Origin: JAWLGZ01 sp041690635
GTDB lineage: Bacteria; Pseudomonadota; Gammaproteobacteria; Thiohalomonadales; Thiohalomonadaceae
Reading direction: 5' to 3'
NCBI GenBank assembly: GCA_041690635.1
Contig: JAWLGZ010000001.1
Location: 496,001 to 560,000 of the forward strand
Length of the DNA stretch: 64,000 nucleotides
Position 1 is the stretch's first letter, and each line of letters opens with the position of its first letter. The notes below the pieces were generated by a model. That model worked only from the letters and a program-made list of their open reading frames with translations. It searched no databases and was not told the DNA's origin. Of the stretch, positions 60,659 through 64,000 are shown piece by piece. The position numbers and the translations under genes were made by a program.

Positions 60659-61678
60659 TTGGGACCCGAAAACACCGCCACCGCCCTCCCCGTGCTGGAT
60701 GACGACCGGCTCGCCAGTCTCGGGCGCGCTGTCATCGAGACCGAGGCGGCAGCGGTCGCCGCCCTCGCCGATCGAATCGACGCGACCTTCGTCGCGGCCT
60801 GCCGGCTGATGCTCGCCTGCGCCGATCGGACCGGGCGTGTGGTCGTGACCGGCATGGGCAAATCGGGACACATCGGCGACAAGATCGCCGCCACCCTGGC
60901 CAGCACCGGCACGCCGGCCTTCTTCGTCCATCCCGGCGAGGCGAGCCACGGTGATTTGGGGATGATCACCCGGCACGATGTGGTCCTGGCCCTCTCCAAC
61001 TCCGGCACCACCGACGAACTGCTGGCCATCGTGCCGGTGATCCGGCGTCTGGGCGTCCCGCTGGTGGCGATGACCGGCAACCCGGAATCGCCGCTGGCCC
61101 GTGCCGCCGCCGCGCACCTGAATGTGAGCGTGGAAAAGGAGGCGTGTCCGCTCGGGCTGGCGCCGACCGCCAGCACCACTGCCGCCCTGGCCATGGGCGA
61201 TGCGCTGGCCGTGGCACTGCTGGAGGCACGCGGATTCACCGCTGAAAAATTCGCCCTCTCCCACCCGGGCGGACGGCTCGGACGGCGGCTGCTGCTGAAG
61301 GTGGAGGACATCATGCACACCGGCGACCGCATTCCACGCGTCGAACCGGGGGCGCGGCTCTCCGAGGCGCTGATGGAGATGAGCCGCAAGGGACTCGGCA
61401 TGACCACAGTAGTCGATGGCACCGGCCAGGTGATCGGCGTCTTTACCGATGGCGATCTGCGCCGGGTGCTCGATCACGGGGAGGTGCAGATCCACAACGT
61501 CACGGTGGCGGAGGTGATGACCCGGGGCGGTACCACCGTCGGCCCGGACGAACTGGCCGCCGACGCACTGGTGTTAATGGACGGCAAACGGATCAACGCG
61601 CTGCCGGTGGTGGATGAACAGGGGGTGCTGGTCGGTGCCCTCAACATGCATGACCTGCTGCGGGCGGGCGTGGTCTGA
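60659..61678 (+). CDS. kdsD: Arabinose-5-phosphate isomerase KdsD
   Basis: 339 residues with a TTG start; GGAGG nine bases upstream supports it. SIS domain (about 35-190, VVVTGMGKSGHIGDKIAATLASTGTPAFFVHPGEASHGDLGMI, LALSNSGTTDELLAIVP) followed by two CBS domains (about 215-335, VEDIMHTGDRIPRV, VAEVMTRGGTTVGPDELAADALVLMDGKRINALPVVD). Converts ribulose 5-phosphate to arabinose 5-phosphate for Kdo synthesis. Co-directional with kdsC and the lpt genes. Confidence 0.96.
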   Translation: MGPENTATALPVLDDDRLASLGRAVIETEAAAVAALADRIDATFVAACRLMLACADRTGRVVVTGMGKSGHIGDKIAATLASTGTPAFFVHPGEASHGDLGMITRHDVVLALSNSGTTDELLAIVPVIRRLGVPLVAMTGNPESPLARAAAAHLNVSVEKEACPLGLAPTASTTAALAMGDALAVALLEARGFTAEKFALSHPGGRLGRRLLLKVEDIMHTGDRIPRVEPGARLSEALMEMSRKGLGMTTVVDGTGQVIGVFTDGDLRRVLDHGEVQIHNVTVAEVMTRGGTTVGPDELAADALVLMDGKRINALPVVDEQGVLVGALNMHDLLRAGVV

Positions 61679-61683
61679 AAAGG

Positions 61684-61781
61684 CAGGGGCTAGGGGCCAG
61701 GGGCCAGGGGGGCGTGGCTGAAATCAAATTGTTGCGTAGCGACTCATTCCCTGGCCTCTGATCCCTATCCCCTAGCCCCTG
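61684..61781. repeat. Inverted 7-bp-period repeat between kdsD and kdsC
   Basis: Left arm GGGGCTA (61686), GGGGCCA (61693), GGGGCCA (61700), GGGGGGC (61707), GTGGCTG (61714), all in 7-base steps. Right arm on the plus strand TTCCCTG (61747), GCCTCTG (61754), ATCCCTA (61761), TCCCCTA (61768), GCCCCTG (61775). CAGGGGCTAGGGG (61684-61696) is exactly complementary to CCCCTAGCCCCTG (61769-61781), giving a perfect 13-bp terminal stem around 72 bases. Confidence 0.75.
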
Positions 61782-61792
61782 AAGAGGCAAAG

Positions 61793-62317
61793 ATGAAAGA
61801 CATCCTCGCCAAGGCGGAGCAGATTAAACTGGTGGTGTTCGATGTGGACGGCGTGCTGACCGACGGCTCGCTGTTCCTCGGCGACGACGGTCAGGAGTAC
61901 AAGGCGTTCCACTCCCGCGACGGCCATGGCATGAAGCTGCTGCTGGGGACCGGGGTGGAGATCGGCATCATCACCGGGCGCACCTCGCAGGTGGTCGCCC
62001 ACCGCATGGAGAGTCTCGGCATCCGTCACGTCTACCAGGGCCGATTGGAGAAACTCCCCGCCTTCGAACACCTTATCGACCAACTCGGTGTAGCGGCCGA
62101 TCGGGTGGCCTATGTGGGCGACGATGTGGTGGACCTGCCGGTAATGCGGCGGGTCGGACTGGCGGTGGCGGTGCAGGACGCCCATCCGCTGGTGCGGGAA
62201 CATGCCCACTGGACCACCTCCGCCGGGGGCGGCCGGGGCGCTGCCCGGGAGGTATGCGAATTGATCATGCGTGCCCAGGGAACCCTGGAACAGCAACTGG
62301 GGCATTACCTCCAGTGA
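61793..62317 (+). CDS. kdsC: 3-deoxy-manno-octulosonate-8-phosphatase KdsC
   Basis: 174 residues, HAD superfamily, C0-type small phosphatase. Motif I FDVDGVLTDG (catalytic Asp nucleophile), motif II in IITGRTS, motif III Lys in the QGRLEKLPAFEHL region, and motif IV VGDDVVDLPVMRRVGLAVAV. Removes phosphate from Kdo-8-phosphate. GCAAAG precedes the ATG. It is separated from kdsD by the repeat at 61684-61781. Confidence 0.96.
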   Translation: MKDILAKAEQIKLVVFDVDGVLTDGSLFLGDDGQEYKAFHSRDGHGMKLLLGTGVEIGIITGRTSQVVAHRMESLGIRHVYQGRLEKLPAFEHLIDQLGVAADRVAYVGDDVVDLPVMRRVGLAVAVQDAHPLVREHAHWTTSAGGGRGAAREVCELIMRAQGTLEQQLGHYLQ

Positions 62318-62865
62318 AGCGCCGTACGCTTGCTGCCCTGCTGATCCTGGTGGTCGCCGTGCTGACCACCTGGTACACGCGCCAGACCGCTCCGGAACGG
62401 GAGGTGCTCGCACCGGCCCACGTGCCCGACTACTTCCTGCGCCACTTCACCATCACCCGCCTCGACCCCGATGGCGAACCTCAGGATCGCCTGAGTGCCG
62501 ACTATCTGGTCCACTTTGCGGATGATGACACCGCCGAACTCGAACAGCCGGAGATCACCCTGTTCCAGGAGGATGGACCGCCCTGGCGCATCGAATCGGC
62601 GACCGCCCACATCGACCGCCCCGCCGACCAGACCTGGATGCGGGGCAATGTGATTGTACAGCGAAGCGGGCCGACGATAGAGGACACTGAAATGGTCACC
62701 GACCATCTGCTGCTTCACCCTGAGGCCAATACCGCCGAAACCGACGCACGGGTCACCATCACCCGCCCGTCGAGCCGCATGACCGGCATCGGCATGAAGG
62801 CCGATCTTAACCGCGATGAAATCGCTCTACTCTCGGAGGTCAGGGGAGAGCATGTTTCCAGATAG
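62314..62865 (+). CDS. lptC: LPS export protein LptC
   Basis: 183 residues, GTG start overlapping the kdsC stop (GTGA). One N-terminal membrane helix (about 5-20, LAALLILVVAVLTTWYT) and a periplasmic OstA/LptC beta-jellyroll (FTITRLDPDGEPQDRLSADYLVHFADDDTAELEQPEITLFQEDGPPWRIESATAHI, then ARVTITRPSSRMTGIGMKADLNRDEIALLSEVRGEHV). It links LptB2FG to LptA. Overlaps lptA by 14 bases. Confidence 0.92.
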   Translation: MKRRTLAALLILVVAVLTTWYTRQTAPEREVLAPAHVPDYFLRHFTITRLDPDGEPQDRLSADYLVHFADDDTAELEQPEITLFQEDGPPWRIESATAHIDRPADQTWMRGNVIVQRSGPTIEDTEMVTDHLLLHPEANTAETDARVTITRPSSRMTGIGMKADLNRDEIALLSEVRGEHVSR

Positions 62866-63373
62866 CGTTACACGCTGGATGACGACCGCACTGCTGGTCG
62901 CCCTCCCCGCCACGGGCCTCGCCCTGTCGACCGATCGGGAGCAGCCGGTACATATCCGCGCCGACCACTTCGAGGCCGATCGCCAGAAGGGCATCGCCGT
63001 CTACCGCGGCAACGTGGTGATGACCCAAGGCACCATCCGCATCGAGGCCGACGTGGTGCATATCCACCAACCCGACGGCCAACTCGAAAAAGTGGTCGGG
63101 GACGGCCGCCCGGCCCGGTTCCGGCAACGGCCCGATGATACGGAGTTCGACATCAAGGGCCGTTCACGCCATTTCGAGTACCTGATCGATCGGAACCTCA
63201 TCCACCTGGAGGGGGAGGCGCACATCGAGCAGGACCGGGATCAGTTCACAGGCGAGCGCATCATCTACGACACAGCCAGGGGCCTGGTGCAGTCCAGTGG
63301 CGGCGAGCAGGGCCGGGTCCACGCCATCCTGCAACCGAGGAACAACGGCAACAACGGAGCGGGTGGACAGTGA
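62852..63373 (+). CDS. lptA: LPS periplasmic bridge protein LptA
   Basis: 173 residues from the ATG at 62852 with GGGGAGAG upstream; starts further up are inside lptC. Signal peptide (about 1-25, cleavage near GLALS). OstA domain: QPVHIRADHFEADRQKGIAVYRGNVVMTQGTIRIEADVVHI, and FEYLIDRNLIHLEGEAHIEQDRDQFTGERIIYDTARGL. Polymerises to carry LPS across the periplasm. Ends in a flexible Asn/Gly tail and overlaps the lptB start. Confidence 0.93.
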   Translation: MFPDSVTRWMTTALLVALPATGLALSTDREQPVHIRADHFEADRQKGIAVYRGNVVMTQGTIRIEADVVHIHQPDGQLEKVVGDGRPARFRQRPDDTEFDIKGRSRHFEYLIDRNLIHLEGEAHIEQDRDQFTGERIIYDTARGLVQSSGGEQGRVHAILQPRNNGNNGAGGQ

Positions 63374-64000
63374 CACGGTTGTCGGCGCATGGACTGGCCA
63401 AGCGTTACGGCGGCCGGAATGTGGTGGATGATGTCTCACTGCACGTGGAGAGCGGCGAGATCGTCGGCCTGCTCGGGCCGAACGGTGCCGGCAAGACCAC
63501 CTGCTTCTACATGGTGGTGGGACTGATCGCCGCCGATGAGGGCCGGATTGAGCTGAATGGCTCGGTCATCACCGATGCGCCGATGCACCGGCGCGCCCGC
63601 CAGGGCATCGGCTACCTGCCGCAGGAGGCTTCAGTATTCCGCAAACTCACCGTGGCCCAGAACATCATGGCCATCCTCGAGACCCGACCGGAACTGGACA
63701 GCACCGCCCGTGAAAACAAGCTGGAGGAGCTGCTCCAGGAGCTGCACGTCTCCCACATCCGCGACAGCCTCGGCATGAGCCTCTCCGGCGGTGAACGGCG
63801 CCGGGTCGAGATCGCCCGCGCCCTCGCCACCGAGCCGCGGTTCATGCTGCTGGACGAACCGTTCGCCGGGGTCGATCCCATCTCGGTGCTCGACATCCAG
63901 GCCATCGTCCGCCATCTGGCGGAACGGGGCATCGGCGTACTCATCACCGACCACAACGTCCGTGAGACGCTCGGCATCTGCGAGCGCGGCTACATCATGA
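63370..64000 (+). CDS. lptB: LPS export ATPase LptB (partial, cut by window end)
   Basis: 210 codons are visible from a GTG overlapping the lptA stop (GTGA); the C-terminal 30 or so residues are beyond the edge. Walker A LLGPNGAGKTTCFYMVVGL, Q-loop YLPQEASVFRKLTVAQNIMAILE, signature MSLSGGERRRVEIARALATEPRFMLLDEPFAGVDPISV, and switch His in LITDHNVRETLGICERGYIM. It energises LPS extraction with LptFG. Closes the kdsD-kdsC-lptC-lptA-lptB unit; rpoN and hpf usually follow in relatives. Confidence 0.96.
   Translation, partial: MTRLSAHGLAKRYGGRNVVDDVSLHVESGEIVGLLGPNGAGKTTCFYMVVGLIAADEGRIELNGSVITDAPMHRRARQGIGYLPQEASVFRKLTVAQNIMAILETRPELDSTARENKLEELLQELHVSHIRDSLGMSLSGGERRRVEIARALATEPRFMLLDEPFAGVDPISVLDIQAIVRHLAERGIGVLITDHNVRETLGICERGYIM

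Overview
The window is a gene-dense, GC-rich stretch of chromosome from a gammaproteobacterium. The evidence is a complete gammaproteobacterial dcw order ending in lpxC-dciA-M23-secA-argJ-mutT-yacG, SspA/SspB behind cytochrome bc1, an mla-ibaG-murA block, and lptC-lptA-lptB after kdsD-kdsC. A Chromatiales-like free-living bacterium would fit (bc1 complex, c-di-GMP and hemerythrin proteins, high GC), but that placement is inference. I saw no tRNA, rRNA, prophage, CRISPR array or intact insertion sequence.

Layout. 1-25365: division and cell-wall (dcw) cluster, almost all on the minus strand, read from mraZ (25365) down to ftsZ and lpxC, then secA, argJ and a MutT-ThiE fusion. Most neighbours overlap by 1-8 bases with RTGA or TGATG junctions, which implies translational coupling. 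A sigma70-like promoter and three 10-bp-spaced MraZ boxes lie upstream of mraZ. 25366-26513: non-coding, with rnpB (RNase P RNA) on the minus strand and several repeats. 26514-33490: rsmI; divergent lpoA-yraN-diaA-dolP; a GlcD-like FAD oxidase; sspB/sspA. 33611-36176: petABC (cytochrome bc1). 36468-38436: Nif3-like protein and a DegS-like protease, divergent. 38502-41968: a second MCE-type lipid transporter with a STAS-fused permease. 42087-43440: lipid kinase and a four-helix-bundle protein.

43441-50779 is the most accessory part: a 342-bp MITE-like element; a membrane protein joining a degenerate LspA-like domain to a class III cyclase-like domain; divergently, a PAS-PAS-GAF-PAS-GGDEF-EAL-REC protein; and a membrane bacteriohemerythrin. 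50922-58838 is one co-directional run, mlaFEDCB-ibaG-murA-hisG-hisD-hisC. 59569-64000 (plus strand) carries mlaA, a small heavy-metal-binding protein, kdsD, kdsC, lptC, lptA and lptB (cut by the window edge).

Functionally the window is dominated by envelope biogenesis: peptidoglycan precursors and septation, lipid A commitment (lpxC), Kdo synthesis, LPS export, phospholipid transport (mlaA and two MCE systems), PBP activation (lpoA) and envelope stress proteolysis (degS-like).

The less expected content is in the gaps. Several intergenic regions carry arrays with a strict 7-bp period, some as facing inverted arms; one fills the whole hisD-hisC spacer up to the hisC start codon. A second family with an 8-9-bp CTCTGYG unit, a GTAGGGCGCAAT palindrome and the MITE add to this. 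The pseudo-LspA/cyclase fusion and the 7-bp-period arrays are my best candidates for something not well described.
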